64,000 nucleotides of DNA from Takashimella koratensis (taxonomy: Eukaryota; Basidiomycota; Tremellomycetes; Trichosporonales; Tetragoniomycetaceae): contig BCKT01000009.1 in assembly GCA_003116875.1 (NCBI GenBank), positions 1 through 64,000 of the forward strand, read 5' to 3'. A model generated the notes under the pieces. That model had not been told where the DNA came from, did not search any database, and saw only the letters and a program-made list of their open reading frames with translations. The position numbers and the translations under genes were made by a program. Positions 41,876 through 53,784 of the stretch are shown here, one piece after another; within the stretch, counting starts at the first letter, position 1; each line of letters starts with the position of its first letter.

Positions 41876-43384
41876 TCAGCCTTCTCGGCTCGTCCCTTCC
41901 GATTGACCCAACTCGGACTTTTTCTGGTCGCGGTCCTTGGATAGTACCTTGTCAATTTGCGATCGGATTGTCTCGATTTCATTGATGAGACGTGTCTGGG
42001 CCGAGAGTTGCTGCATCAGGTCTGAGACTCGCTGCGGTTCGGGACGATTCGCTGCCGATGAGGACGACTGCTCTCTCAAAAGCTTGCATGCGTCGAAGTT
42101 GAGGCATCTGATATCCATCCAAGTCATCCCAAGCTCAAACCGCTTCCTCCGAAAATTGCTTCTCTTGATAGTTGCAACCTCGGAGATCACGGTCTCTTGA
42201 AACGGTCCCTCATTTGCAATCTGGGATTGCAGATCCTTGAACGATTCGAGGAGAAGGTCGCCCTTGGTTTCGATCTCTTTCAGAAGCTCCTCAAGGCTCA
42301 AAGGAGGACTGATTAATGGTGTTAGAGGAAAAGCTTTGTTGTCACTTTGGGGATATAGTCCAACTCTACACTCACGCAGCGGGTGGCGGAGGGCGGCTGT
42401 CACGGGACGAGGTCGGCGGCGGGGGATTCAGCCTGTCTCGATTGGTCTCGTGTTCCCCTCGAGAAGGGAAGCTGCCTTCCATGTCAAAGTTGACAGTGCC
42501 AGGGGCTATGAGGTGGTAATGCTTGGTCATGATGTCATTGTCATCATCGAAGTAGTGGTCCTTCGACAAGGAGGGGTCATCGTTCGACGTGGGGTTGTCG
42601 TAGCCTTGGGTGAACGCTGCCGGAAAATGGGGAGGATCCTTCTCCCGCCTGTTGATTTCAGGCCCGGTAGGTGTGAAGACCTTTCCCTTGTTGTGTATGC
42701 CCGGGGTGGAAGTGCCCACAACCGTGCTGGCGGAGTAGCGGGTTGAGGAGAAGACGTCGCCCCTCTTGTTCGCAGACAGGCCATCATCGTAGACCTGGCT
42801 GGACGCGGTCGAAAAAGGAGCAAGACTTTTCTCTCGATTTCCATGCAACGTGAAATCGATGCTTTTTCCCTTGTTGCGTAGGTCCGAGGGGTAGGTGGCC
42901 GTCACCGTGCTGCCGGAGTGGCAGGCTGAAGGGAAGACCTCGTTGTTCTCGTCCTTAGACAGGCGATTTTCGGTGACTTGGCTGGACGCGGTCGAAAAAG
43001 GGGCAGGACCCTCCTCTCGCTTTTCATGCCCGGTGGATTCGATTCTCTCGATTCTCTTTCCCCTGTTGCGTAGGCCTGAGGTGTAAGTGCGTAAGTCCGG
43101 GATGGAAGTCGCCGTCACGGTGCTGGCGGGGTGGCGGGCTGAGGGTGAGACGGTGTTCTTGTCTTTGGATAGGCCATCATCGGAAACCTGGCTGGACGCG
43201 GTCGAAGAAGGAAAACGACTATTCCCTCGCTTTTTCTTTTGACCCTTCCTTGAAGTTCTGTGGGGCGCGGGACCGCTACCTTTGGTGCCCAGGATCGAGG
43301 TAGAAGTGTCCGAGGCGGAGAGGGTGGGGTTCCGCGTCGTGGTTAAACAACTTGGTCGTCTTCTTCTTTGTCGTCGGAGGGCAT
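41876..43384 (-). CDS. Tandem-repeat hypothetical protein, 5' end unresolved
   Basis: Not recognised. Two well-joined exons, complement(41876..42308) and complement(42376 to about 43340). The donor GTGAGT and acceptor TTAATCAG restore PPLSLEELLKEIETKGD. The N-terminal exon holds three to four imperfect repeats of about 60 residues, each starting FSTASSQV(S/T/Y)(D/E) then LSK..., STVTAT, (D)LRNKGK. The C-terminal 140 residues are a coiled coil-like helical domain (LLLESFKDLQSQIANEG; RLINEIETIRSQIDKVLSKD). The repeat frame is open upstream but has no ATG. The only nearby ATG (43384, MPSDDKEEDDQVV) is in another frame and stops after 13 codons, so a cryptic splice, a sequence error or a genuine frameshift remains unresolved. 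Confidence 0.55.
42640..43260 (-). repeat. Imperfect coding tandem repeats (about 180 bp unit)
   Basis: Three clear units and a degenerate fourth, recognisable in DNA by GACCGCGTCCAGCCAGGTTT-like blocks (minus strand) at roughly 180-190 bp spacing, encoding the TASSQV...STVTAT...LRNKGK repeat. Confidence 0.75.
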
Positions 43385-43523
43385 GGTGTTGGTGTGAGAT
43401 GACGAGTGGTGGAGCAGAGTGTGGCGTGTAGCGTGTGGGGAGTTGTGTGTAGTAAATGATGAGAATGAGGAGGAGTTGGTGGCAAGTGGGGGTGTCGTGC
43501 CCTGTTAAGTACCTCTCGTCTTT

Positions 43524-43541
43524 CCCCCCCCCCCCCCCCCC
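43524..43541. repeat. Poly-C homopolymer (18)
   Basis: Uninterrupted run of C. Length may be unreliable. Confidence 0.9.
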
Positions 43542-44090
43542 ATCTCTACACGAGTAGCTTGTTGACTGACTGACATGCCATTCTTATAACTGAAAGGATG
43601 ATGACGCTCGAATTTCCAACTTTCCTCGTTTTCGTCATGATGACTATACCCTCTCGTCCTCCTGCCTGTCCTGGAGTTGAACCTTTGTAAATGAAAGGGT
43701 CATGAACGTGCTTTGGCGCTTTCACCTCAAGTGAGAGTAAAGCTGTTTTTAGCTCTTTGTGGGCTTCGCTGTGAGGGGAGGCGCAGTCAGCCGCACCCTT
43801 ACCTGGTCGCTCCTTTGGCCACCTCCTGAATATCGATCAGTACAGGACAAAGAGGTGGAGCTGGGCTTCCTGCTCTCTTCGGCCGAATTCTTGGACTTTG
43901 GATTTAGTCAGACTAAGGGCAGGCGTTCGACATACAGTAGGTGCATGCAGTATCCACGTCTCAGGTCTAAACAAGAGTATGCAACAGACAAGGAGGGTCA
44001 GAAAAAACGAGTGTGGGATGGCCGTGATCAGGCGCGTGGAGGGAAAAGTTAGGGACAAGAGGGTCATTATGGCGTCAAGAGCGTATCGGG

Positions 44091-44130
44091 GGCGTAGGTA
44101 GGCGTAGGTAGGCGTAGGTAGGCGTAGGTA
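44091..44130 (+). repeat. Four perfect copies of GGCGTAGGTA
   Basis: Exact 10-nt tandem repeat just downstream of the FAB1 stop. A partial further CGTAGG follows at 44135. Confidence 0.9.
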
Positions 44131-44243
44131 AAAACGTAGGTGCAAGGCATAAAGCATACAATAGATCTCAGTGGAGGGAACGTAGCGCGTGAGATCAGCG
44201 AGAAATTGAAGTAAGAGTGTCGAAAGACTTCTTTCGTTTTCGT

Positions 44244-47200
44244 TCAGAATACAGAAGGGAGAGTGTTGATGGCCACGCCTGAGCGAGATTTGGACCATTT
44301 ATCGGGGCAAGCCTGGGATTTCGTGTCAGTCTATATCCATGCTTGACCAGGATTGTCCCTGTCGTCGTAGTAAGAGTCTTCACTTACCACAAAGTACTGC
44401 CTCATGGCGTTCTCGAAACGGTCGCGGTACTGTTCAGGCGGGATCTGCGCATCATCAATCACTGTCCATCTCCCAAACCACAGGTCTCATCACAAGACCG
44501 GACCACTTACAACAGTCACTTCACCACCTCGGTTCAACGCCTGTTTACCACGACTTTCAATCGTCTTGAACAAGTTGTAACTCCCAATCGCATCGACCAG
44601 ACCAATGACCAGTTCCCGTCGAGATTCGTCGAGGCCAAGGAGGAGGGAGTAGTCCATTACCGATTGAGAGGATAGGAATCGGGTATCGATCGATACGGCC
44701 TCGGATAGGATTCGTTTGGCATCTGGATCAAGCAAAAAAGCTAGTCAGCGCTTCGCGAACAGAAGACAAGGGGTCTACTAGGTGGAAGGCTTGAGGCGAG
44801 TAGTACTTACGAGGCTGCAAGAGGATAGGGCTCTTGGCTTGACCTTCTAGCCAGTCTCCGTCAAACAAAATCCCACCGGACGTTGCTTTCGGTACCTTAC
44901 GTCCCTCTGCGCCTAATCAGCAAGTTGAAGAGAAGAGTATATGCCTAGCAAAAGGCCAGCTCAAGTACCCACCAATACCCTTGAGGTCGTATCGCTGCCC
45001 AATGTTCTGCTTGTAGAACAAATTCTCCATGACGAGGAGGTCGAGTTGGCGTTTGTTATTCGTCTGCAGATCGTTGGTGCGAACTGAGATATGGTCAGCT
45101 GTGGATCTACCTTCCAATTTAAGAACTGCAGCTTACTAGCATAGAATCCGATGATCTTGGCAAGGCTGGTGGCGCGGTTGTGGGTGTTGGCGAGGTGGCC
45201 CAAGTACGCAGGTGCAATCTCGAGCAAGGCGTGGCTGTCCGTGGACTTCAGCTAAAGTTCGACTGATACGAAAGAGCGCAAAGAGCTCAACATCAAACCA
45301 ACTTACACGTCGCTAACGTTCCACTTGCTGACGAGCTCCTTGACAATGTATTTTTGATCACTGGTCATGAAAAAGCTCGCTTTACTCTTCCCTCCTTGGG
45401 CTTCCCAGATGTTCGACCTCGCCAAACTTGTGATGACGCTCTTATCGATCGCGCATCTTCTCCTAAGGCTATCGAACGCTGCGGCATGGTAGACTGTGCA
45501 GCCTAGTTTGAGCCTGTCCCCGATCGAGTATGAGAACTGGAGGTGAGGCCGGTCGTCGATGGATGCGGTGAGCGAGTTGTCCATGGACGACATGATGCTC
45601 AGGGGTCCCATGAGGGCGGAGAGAGATCGATCGCCGGAGCGCATCTTAAGAGAACCGAGAGACTCGCCCACGTCTTTGATAGGCTTGACAAGTTGTTGGA
45701 AACTAGAGGTGAAGGTGGAGGTGACGCTAGACCACCCGTCTTTCCCTGTTCCAGCACCGAGAGTGCTAGGGGTACCTCCTGTGCCAATGGTGCTGGTCCC
45801 ACTGAGGGTGGTCATCCCGCTCACGCCGCTGGTCGCGGTCGCAGGCGTGGTGGGGATCGAGGGACCTCCGTTGCTCGAGACGCTACGGGAAGTCCGGAAT
45901 GCGCTTGGCGGCATCGACTCGTTGGTCGCTCGCCGGTTCAGCCTCGGTGGAGATCGAATTTTGGGGGTCGTTACCACTCCTGACTCGGACTCGGAAAGCG
46001 ACGGCGACCGCGCTGTATTCACAGACAAGATCGGGTCCTGTGCTGTCGCCTTGCTGATTGTGCGCACCAGGTCGCCCAGCCTGTCGCCCGCTTGCGACTT
46101 GCCCTCCACTTGCTCGTGAGTCACTTCCACGAGCGATGCGGACGGCGCGTTGGGTGTGAGCGCGAGGGGAGGCTTCACTACCGAGGAGAGGGACATGGAC
46201 GCGTCGCTTCGTTTCTTCGCGAGCGTGCGGAGACTAAGCAGGTCACGGGGTGTGTCTCGACGTTTGACTTCGATCGAGATATCGCCGACCTCGACTTTGG
46301 ATGGCTCCTCGGTGTGAGAGCGGGTGAGCTCGGTGAAGTACGCCAGAGATCTGTGTCGGTTCAGTAGGAGCGCCATTTGAGAATTTCTTGAAAACTTACG
46401 ATAGAGTGTACGCGATGAGGGAACTTGGCTCGTCCTCGCGCACTAGCACAAAACTACCCGGAAGCGGGTGTACTTTTGGATCCGTCACATAATCCGGCAA
46501 CTCAATTGGGACGGTCTCAAAAGCCTCTTGAAAGTTGTTCACTTTCTGCCACTCGGCTAGCTGCGCCATACTCTCTCGGATCGCTTCGGCAAATGCCCGG
46601 CGCGCGTCGTTGAGTTGGGACGCAGGAGTCGACGTGAGTGTGTCGTACAATGTGAACTCGCGTTGACGGAAATCGGTGGTAATCGTCGATAGATCTGTAC
46701 TGCCCTGATTAACCAAGTCCTTCTTGGTCTCGTATTTGCTCTCTGATTCCGTGGGTTCAGCTGGTTGAGTGGTGTTTGTCTCGCTCGCTTCGGCTGGCAG
46801 CTCGTCCTTGACCCGCTCGCTTTGCCCACCATCACCTTGTCCAGCTTTTGCTGAGACCCGTTCGCGCTATCGTAAGTAACCCATCCAAGTCTAATTGAAC
46901 TCACCAAAACCGCGACCCTCTGTTCCATACCAACAAAGAAACACTCAATCTCCCGCCTCACATCTTCAACCGCTTGCTCCTTGACATCGCGTTTCGCAAT
47001 CGCGTCGAGCGCAGCGACGGCAGGTGCTTTGCCCGGTTTACGTTTAGGAACGTTGGGACCGACTTGGAGTTTAGGGAGGCGGGTGTCGAATACTGCCACG
47101 GGGGATTGACTGAGACCCACGACGACACGGGAGGTTCGGATGTGGTGGACGATGGATTCGGAAGGCGCGGAGTCGGGACCTTGCGTATGGGGGCAGAGGT

Positions 47201-49875
47201 CGGGCGGTTGGAGCAGGCGTGTGTAAAGCAGCCTGTCAGATAATTAGCTCGCGATCGGATGAGCTAGTCATTCCACACTCACAGCTCGATAAACTTGCCC
47301 CACGAGTAAGACGCTGCCAACGTGCTCACGTCCCTTGGTTCACTTGCGACCCCACACTCTGCGCACCTGACCCACGAATCAATCCCTTCCCCACCTTCCT
47401 TGTTCCTCTCGACCGTCATCACCATCCTCTTCCCTGCGTGCATCCAGATCCGCAGATGTTCCCCTGTCGGGACATCGCAACTTCCTCTGTTGCACGCCGA
47501 GATATCCAACACGTCATCCGCCGTTTCGTCGAGGTAGCTTGAGATAGTCGAGTCATTGACCGGGTCCCAGAAGACAAAACAGCGCGGTCGGGGTAATTGA
47601 CATAAAGTGATCTCACCCGCGTCGGGTGCTCCAAAAGCGTAGAGTGTATCGAGCTTTTGAAGGCGGAGCCAGCCGTCGAAGCTCTCGGGAGCGGAGTAGA
47701 GCACCCCAAGGCCGGTACGCACGTCGCCGCCGAGACGAAAATTGAGCGCTCGACCGCGGAGTGGGTCGACCCAGGGTGTCGAAGAAGAACCCGAAACGAT
47801 CCGCGGCGTCGCGGTACCGGAAGGTGGTAAGCCCTCGACGTCATCCGCAAGCTCTTGTCGCGCCTTTTCCTTGCGCACCCGGTCTTCCTCTCGTACACGT
47901 AGGAGAATCGCAGGCATAGGGAAGTTCAACCCAGGCGTTGTCGACACTTGCAACTTCTCCAATCGGTCGAGGACTTGCAGGTGCCGGTCGGTGGAAACTG
48001 GCGCCGTGGAAGACATCTGCGGGACCTCTGTCGAAGGCGCCAAGGATACTTCCGAGTTGGTCGATGGAAATGTCGCAGGAAATGTCGCAGTCATCACAGC
48101 CGACGACGCGGGGAGGCTCGACGACCTCTCAAATGATGATCTTGAGTAATCAGCGTCTGATTCTCGTCGACTTCGACCAAATAGCCCATCGATCATGCCT
48201 CGAGATTCTCGAGTAAAGCGGTGGAAGAGACCCTTGGACCGCCGTTCTTTGTCCTTTACCGATGACCGACGCTGCAGGTCGGCAGAGGATCTCGATGGTT
48301 CGTGCGAATGAACGACGCTGTGGTCCTTGGGGGGGACAGGTAGTGGATCTTGCTCTCGGGGCACCCTGAAAGCATCCAGCAGGTCCAGCTCGAGTGTCAT
48401 CACCTCTATCGTGTATATCTAATTGTGAGCTCAGTCCTCAATCGCGAGAACTTACCAAAGCTCTGAATACCTTCTCCAAAGCCTTCCGCTCAATCTCGCG
48501 GTGAACTCCTCGGACGACAATTGTACCTCCCGTCAATCGTACGGGGTGGTCTTGCGGGATATCGTTCTCTTCTCCACCGACCACGACACTGAACACGGGA
48601 TTTTGCGGGTTAGATACGGCCCGTTGCGTACCCGACCAGGTGGAATCGTTGTCATCGCTTGAGCCCGCTTCGTCGCCCGTGTCTCCCTCTTCATCCGCCA
48701 AGGGCGTGCCATGGCCTCGGCTACCCGACTTGCGTCTCGGAGTGGAGGGCACTCGCCTGAGTGTTGCCGGGCTCGGCAGCGCATATTTGCCTTCCACAAA
48801 CGAAACATGTAGGTCGGATTCCGCGGTGGCAGTCATTTGGCTGAGTTGAGTCGTCGAGCCCGAACTCCACCATCGCCGTCCAGCCGCCGACCCGACCGAC
48901 CCACCATCGTGCCCCGTTGAACTCTCACGCCGGGTACGCAAGGTGCTCGCGCTTGCCTCTCCCTTGTGACCTGAAGTGAACCGGAGGCAGAAGACAGGTT
49001 TCACCGTCTCGTCCGGAGAGATGGGCGGGGAGATTGTTGATTTTCGGGGAGAAGAAGACGCAGTTGCGCTGTGGATATGGTCGTAGCTAGACGTTTGTGG
49101 GAACGCTCCCGGGAGGTTGGGATGATGGATAGGTAATGGAGGAAGTTCGTCTATCTGTCAGCCCAATCCAGTAACGAGACCCACCATCTACAACGTCCCA
49201 TTCGCTCGTCCTAGGCGCAGGCAGAGTTTCGTACCCTGTCAATGACTTGATTGCGGTACACCACTCCTCTAGTTCCCGGTGTTCACTATCACTCTCGTCC
49301 GTCTTCTCGCCGTTACTCAGTCTTCTATCCAGATCAGGCTTCGTAGCTGATTTAGTCGACGACGCCAAGGACGGGGTACGCATGAAACGACCCGGAGCGA
49401 GGCCTGGCGAACTTGATAGCTGGGGTGTCGGTGGGATGACGAGTTTGCTGCCTCCTTCAGTCTCGTTAATGGACGCTTTGGACGAGGCGGCCTCCTTGAT
49501 TTCGTTTTGACTCTTCCACAGCCCCTTGCGTCGACGAGAGCCGGTCGCGTAGCCCGCCCAGTCGAGCTCGAGCAAGCCCGTCCGCCCGGATGGCTGGGTC
49601 ACGATAGTGTCGTTCCATAAGATTCGTTCGAGGCGGACCAGCTCCTTGTCGGTCCAAATAGGCGCGTCGTCGCTGTCCGGTAAAGGGCCAGGAGCGACTT
49701 GTTGCGCGAGCCATTGTTTAAGTAGCGTCCGGAGATGATGGAGGTAGATTGGCGGGAGACCGAGCGCGTTCTTCCGTGGAGGCAAGGGGGCGGAACTGGC
49801 GCGAGGTGGGTAAGGAGATGGGGAAGGGGAAGGCGGCGCGAGGTCCGCAGGATCGTCTGGAGGCGCTTCAGGCAT
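44244..49875 (-). CDS. FAB1: PI3P 5-kinase FAB1 (PIKfyve family), lacking FYVE
   Basis: Makes PI(3,5)P2 on the vacuole/endosome. Twelve exons: complement(44244..44312, 44388..44444, 44511..44722, 44811..44912, 44973..45083, 45137..45234, 45307..46350, 46400..46866, 46905..47232, 47283..48418, 48456..49154, 49192..49875); 1668 residues. C-terminal PIPK domain from about residue 1375: YIVKELVSKWNVSDVHALLE, GFYAIRTNDL, VMENLFYKQNIGQRYDLKG, SVMDYSLLLGL (catalytic DYSLL) and IGSYNLFKTIESRGK, ending FVVACPDKW. The Fab1 cysteine-rich region is present (WVRCAECGVASEPRDVS, SYSWGKFIEL, about residues 690-840). Upstream, only the end of the CCT/chaperonin-like domain is visible (GTIVVRGVHREIERKALEKV, LELDLLDAF). 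No FYVE domain is encoded, and the first 450 residues are divergent and low complexity. Introns of 37-38 nt are among the shortest here. Confidence 0.92.
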
Positions 49876-50626
49876 TGTTTAGAGGAGGGAAGAGGGATTG
49901 GGTTCTAAAGGCCAGCCGAAGCGAACGAGGTCACGTCACGGCTTAACACCGAGGCATGGCAGCGGGTATAAGGTTGTGTCCCGGTCGAGGTGGAGGGTGG
50001 GTATTGCGTGTGGTGGTCTGGCGCGACTCCTCGGTGTATCTTTGAGAGAGGAATCTTTGGCCTGTTGTTGCTTTTGGATAGCTGTGGGTGGGAGTGATGA
50101 GGTGAAGAGGGAGATGAAGGAATGGTCGGTGGTGATGTAACAGCATGGGTCATTGGCCACCAGCGCGCGCTAGGTGCGCCATGGACAGAATTCTAATACC
50201 CCTGTTTGCATTCCTAATAAGGTTTCTAATTGCATATTGAGACCCTAATTACAATGTCGTAATAATTCCAGTGAAAACCTGGTGCACTCTATAGAGGTGT
50301 GATGGGGCATAGCTCGAGCAGAGTGACATGCACGACGACGCCGGTAGTCGTGACGGTCATGACAGGGGTTAACGCACGAGTTACAGGTCTCGTCGCACAC
50401 CAAAGTCGCAAGGTTCTAGCTCAGATAGTGCTAGGGGAGACGACGCTTCCTTTGGCAGGACGGAACGAGACAACGAGCTGCGAGTGGACCATATCTGGTC
50501 CACAGGATGCTCCCAATGATCACCAGCGGCTCAAGTTGCCCTGTCGACATCCATGGGCAAGAGTAACTCGTTCGACGTGACGAGGTGATGCCGACGACGA
50601 CGGGTCAACAACAAACGCAACACGAG
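49876..50626. other. FAB1 promoter region / 3' flank of small membrane gene
   Basis: 751 bp. The stretch 50190-50275 is markedly AT-rich for this genome and holds repeated CTAAT pentamers. No coding feature supported; short frames on both strands lack support. Confidence 0.5.
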
Positions 50627-51115
50627 CTATAGGTCGTCCATCGCGACCCAGCTCGGGGTCGAGGACGATGCGAGACCGAGAATATTGTTCCAGCCGCCAC
50701 GAGTGCGGACCCTCGTATCGACTCGGATCCACCATACGATGTTGAGCGCAACGAGGAGGGTTATCGCTACCGACACTGTCAGGTGTCAGTCTCCATTTCC
50801 CTACTTCAGGCATAGTCCAAAGCCCACTTCATGTCTGGACGTACAGAGGATCGCGGTGCGATGTATGGACCAGAAGGAAATAGGTCGAGGCTTGATCCCT
50901 CGTTTCATACTATTGACCAAGCTCCCACCGACGGCGTTCTTGCTCGCCCGGAGCCGGAGGTCGGATGAGCCGTTGGTTGCCTGTCCTCTACGGTTGGTAG
51001 ACGATGGTTGGGACCGAGGTGGACGGTGGAGGTGGATTGGACGGCGATGTGTGAGGATCGGGGTAGAGGTGCTGGGCCCGGTCTCGTCAGAGTCGAGAGG
51101 GTAGGTGATGCTCAT
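50627..51115 (-). CDS. Small single-pass membrane protein, unknown
   Basis: Function not recognised. Two exons, complement(50627..50775, 50845..51115), 139 residues, ATG at 51115 (MSITYPLDSDETGPSTSTP). The intron has a perfect GTACGT donor and CTGACACCTGACAG acceptor, and splicing creates what neither exon shows alone: a membrane span AILLSVAITLLVALNIVWWI, preceded by a basic Ser/Thr-rich cytosolic tail (KNAVGGSLVNSMKRGIKPRP) and followed by RVDTRVRTRGGWNNILGL. No cleavable signal peptide. Too fragmented for ordinary ORF calling. Shares a 183-bp promoter with VPS23. Confidence 0.62.
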
Positions 51116-51298
51116 GGCTGCGGGTCGGGGGAGTGGGGTATGTTGTTGGAGGATATCTTGGTCAAAGACGGTCTTGACTCCCAACGGCGGTAATCCCGGG
51201 GTGACCGGTCAATTCCGTAGATCCGTGGGGTGGCCATCTGTCGATTGCAGATTACCGACACTTGATCGTTGTCATTGTCACATCCACCACCGACACCC
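51116..51298. promoter_or_regulatory. Bidirectional promoter, small membrane gene / VPS23
   Basis: 183 bp between divergent ATGs, T/A-poor with a CACTTGATCGTTGTC stretch before VPS23. No specific element assigned. Confidence 0.5.
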
Positions 51299-53563
51299 AT
51301 GTCCTCGCTCGACCTCACCAGGGATTGGCTCAAGACAGTCCTCCGGTCATACCCCTCCAAGGACCGCATCCTGCCAGAGGTCATCGCTGTCCTCCAGGCG
51401 TACCGCACCCTTGCTGTCAAGACGGATGCGTTCAGTGAGTTGGTCAAGTCGAGCGACAAGAGACTCCCCAATCGATTCTCCCTCCCCTGCCCGTTCCACT
51501 CTATTGCATCTTTCCCGTGTTGACATCCATAACAACCCTCATTGCATCCTTACTAACACCCCCCAGCATTCGACTCGGGCCAAACGGCACTCCTCCTACT
51601 CCTCCATGGAACGCTACCCATCAATTTCCGCGGGTCTACATACCATATCCCCGTTCATGTCTGGGTCCCACTTGAGTACCCTCGCGCACCGCCCCTCGCG
51701 TTTGTCGTCCCGACAAAGGAGATGGGGGTGAGGAAGAGTCGCGAGATCGATCCCAGCGGGCGAGTCAGAGAAGAGGTGGTCGATGAGTGGTGGAAAGCAT
51801 GGCAGGTGAGTGTTGGGTCTGGAAAGGGATAGGAAGTCTTGGCATCGGGACTAGAGGGTAGTATCGAGTCTTTGGACTCGAGCTTCAGTTGGATCACTCT
51901 GACTACCCAGGACACTCCTATCAGCTCAAGGTTGACTACTGGTAGATATCAGCTGACACGCCCAATCTAGGTGAAAGATATCTCCACCCTGCTTCGACAC
52001 CTCGCAGACATCTTCTCGTCCTCTCCACCTGTCTACGCCCGTCCGCCCGAGTCTCGACCACCGCCGACAGCCTCTGGGTCCACCCCGTCGTCGCCGATTG
52101 CGGCTGGGCCATCTGGCCCGTCCACGTCTACACAGGCGCCGCCGCCTCCTGCACGGCCGGTGTCGTTCCTCGCGGGCCCCGCGCATCCCCACGAGGTGAG
52201 CATATCCATTCACTTTCCTGCTTTCCTTCAAATCCATTCACTCCTCCCTCATCCACGATTATCCACCACTTTCAGCTAGCTGACCCTCCCACCTCGACTC
52301 CCCAGCCCCTGCCGCAGTACCGCGCCTCGCCTACGCCACCTCCCCAGGCTCCACAATCCCCTATCCGCTCCACCTCCCTCTCTAACCCTCCTACCCTCCC
52401 CCAGACTCCTCCCCAACCACCTCAGTCCCCTCCCGTCCCTCTCCGGCCAGGCCAAACACCAGCCAACCCGCCCGTACCACAACGGCCATACCAGCCGCGT
52501 CCGATGGTTGCCTCTCCCACTGGATCGGCACAGGGACAACAGGGTCCGCCGTACCCCGGCACGATAGGGGGACAGCAGTCAGCGCTTCCGCAGTACCCTG
52601 CTCAGTATGCGCCAGATCCACGTATGGCAGGGTGGCCACCAACTAGTCCACCCCAACAGCCTAACGGACACCCCCCAGCTGGAGCCGCCCAACCACCATC
52701 AGGGTATCAACCTCAACCTTCCCAGCCAGCACCTCAGCCTCAAATCCCCTCTCAACCTCAATCTCTTCAACAACCACTTCAGGTCCCTGCGCACCCTCCG
52801 CCCTCTATCCGACCCCCTGACCTCCTCTCGTCGCCCAACCAAACCACCGCCTCCCTCCCTGACGACTCTTCCTTACCCACCACCGCTCCACCCCCACTTC
52901 CACCATCCAAACCGCCTCCTCCTTCTCTTCTGCACCTACACTCCATCCTCCTCCCTCACCTCCAATCATCAGTCTCCTCCCTCACCGCCTCGCTCCATGC
53001 CGAACAGGCTCGTCTCAACGACCGGAAAGAAGACTTGAAATCTGGTGAACCAGCGATCAAGGACGAAATGGCAAGACTTGAGGCGGTGAAGAAAGTGTGC
53101 GATGCCGTGGGTAGGAAAATGGAGGATGTGGTAGGGAGAGGTCATGAGAGGATAGGAGAGATGGAAGGGAGGGGGGAAGTTAGTGTTGATGAAGTCGTCT
53201 GTGGGATATCGATCGTACATAATCAGTGAGTAAGAAAGATTTCGTCACAAATGAGGAAAACAGCTGGCGTGTCGAAAATATATGGACTCAAGCTGATTTC
53301 TTATCCCAGGTTGATCGACCTCGTGGCTGAAGATAACGCGATTGAGGATACAATCTATCACCTGACACGCGCCCTGGACGCCGAGCGCATCGACCTCGAC
53401 CGGTTCATCAAGGTGAGTAGTGTCCATTGTTTGGGTTAAGTCTGAATCGAGGCTAATCTGTCCGTCTTTGTAGTCAATACGATCCCTCGCGAGAGAGCAA
53501 TATATGAAGCGAGCGCTCATCGAGCGTATCTTGCAAGGCATGGGCCAGACGCAGGGGTGGTAG
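51299..53563 (+). CDS. VPS23: ESCRT-I subunit VPS23 (TSG101)
   Basis: Binds ubiquitinated cargo and starts ESCRT assembly on endosomes. In fungi it also feeds Rim101 pH signalling. Exons 51299..51434, 51567..51805, 51971..52195, 52276..53225, 53310..53412, 53474..53563; 580 residues. N-terminal UEV domain (residues about 1-145; GSTYHIPVHVWVPLEYP, PLAFVVPTKEM; no catalytic cysteine, as expected). A long Pro/Gln-rich linker follows (about residues 160-390), then a coiled coil (LTASLHAEQARLNDRKEDL, EMARLEAVKKVCDAVGRKME), and the C-terminal steadiness box built over two introns (NAIEDTIYHLTRALDAERID, FIKSIRSLAREQYMKRALIE). Confidence 0.93.
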
Positions 53564-53784
53564 GGTGGACAGTGATGGTAGTATGGTACCAAGTCATGAT
53601 GGCGGTAACTAAGTGTGACGACTTATGACGCAGGCTCCGACGAGTGAAGGGGACGAGGCTCGGAGAACGAGACGGACAGGAACGAACGAAGAGTACCTTA
53701 TGCATCGCATGGTCTATGCAATCACTTGAGCTGGCTGTGGGCAATCAGTCCAGCTGCGACAGGATATTTGTTGTTTGTGCATAA

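Larger units (their letters stand above)
43385..44243. other. Intergenic with poly-C and 10-mer repeat
   Basis: No gene supported between the repeat protein and the FAB1 3' end. Contains an 18-C homopolymer and four copies of a 10-mer. Confidence 0.5.

Noticed and set aside
50299..50580. 93-residue rightward frame
   Set aside because: Overlaps only flanking sequence and no feature supports it over the spliced leftward gene nearby.
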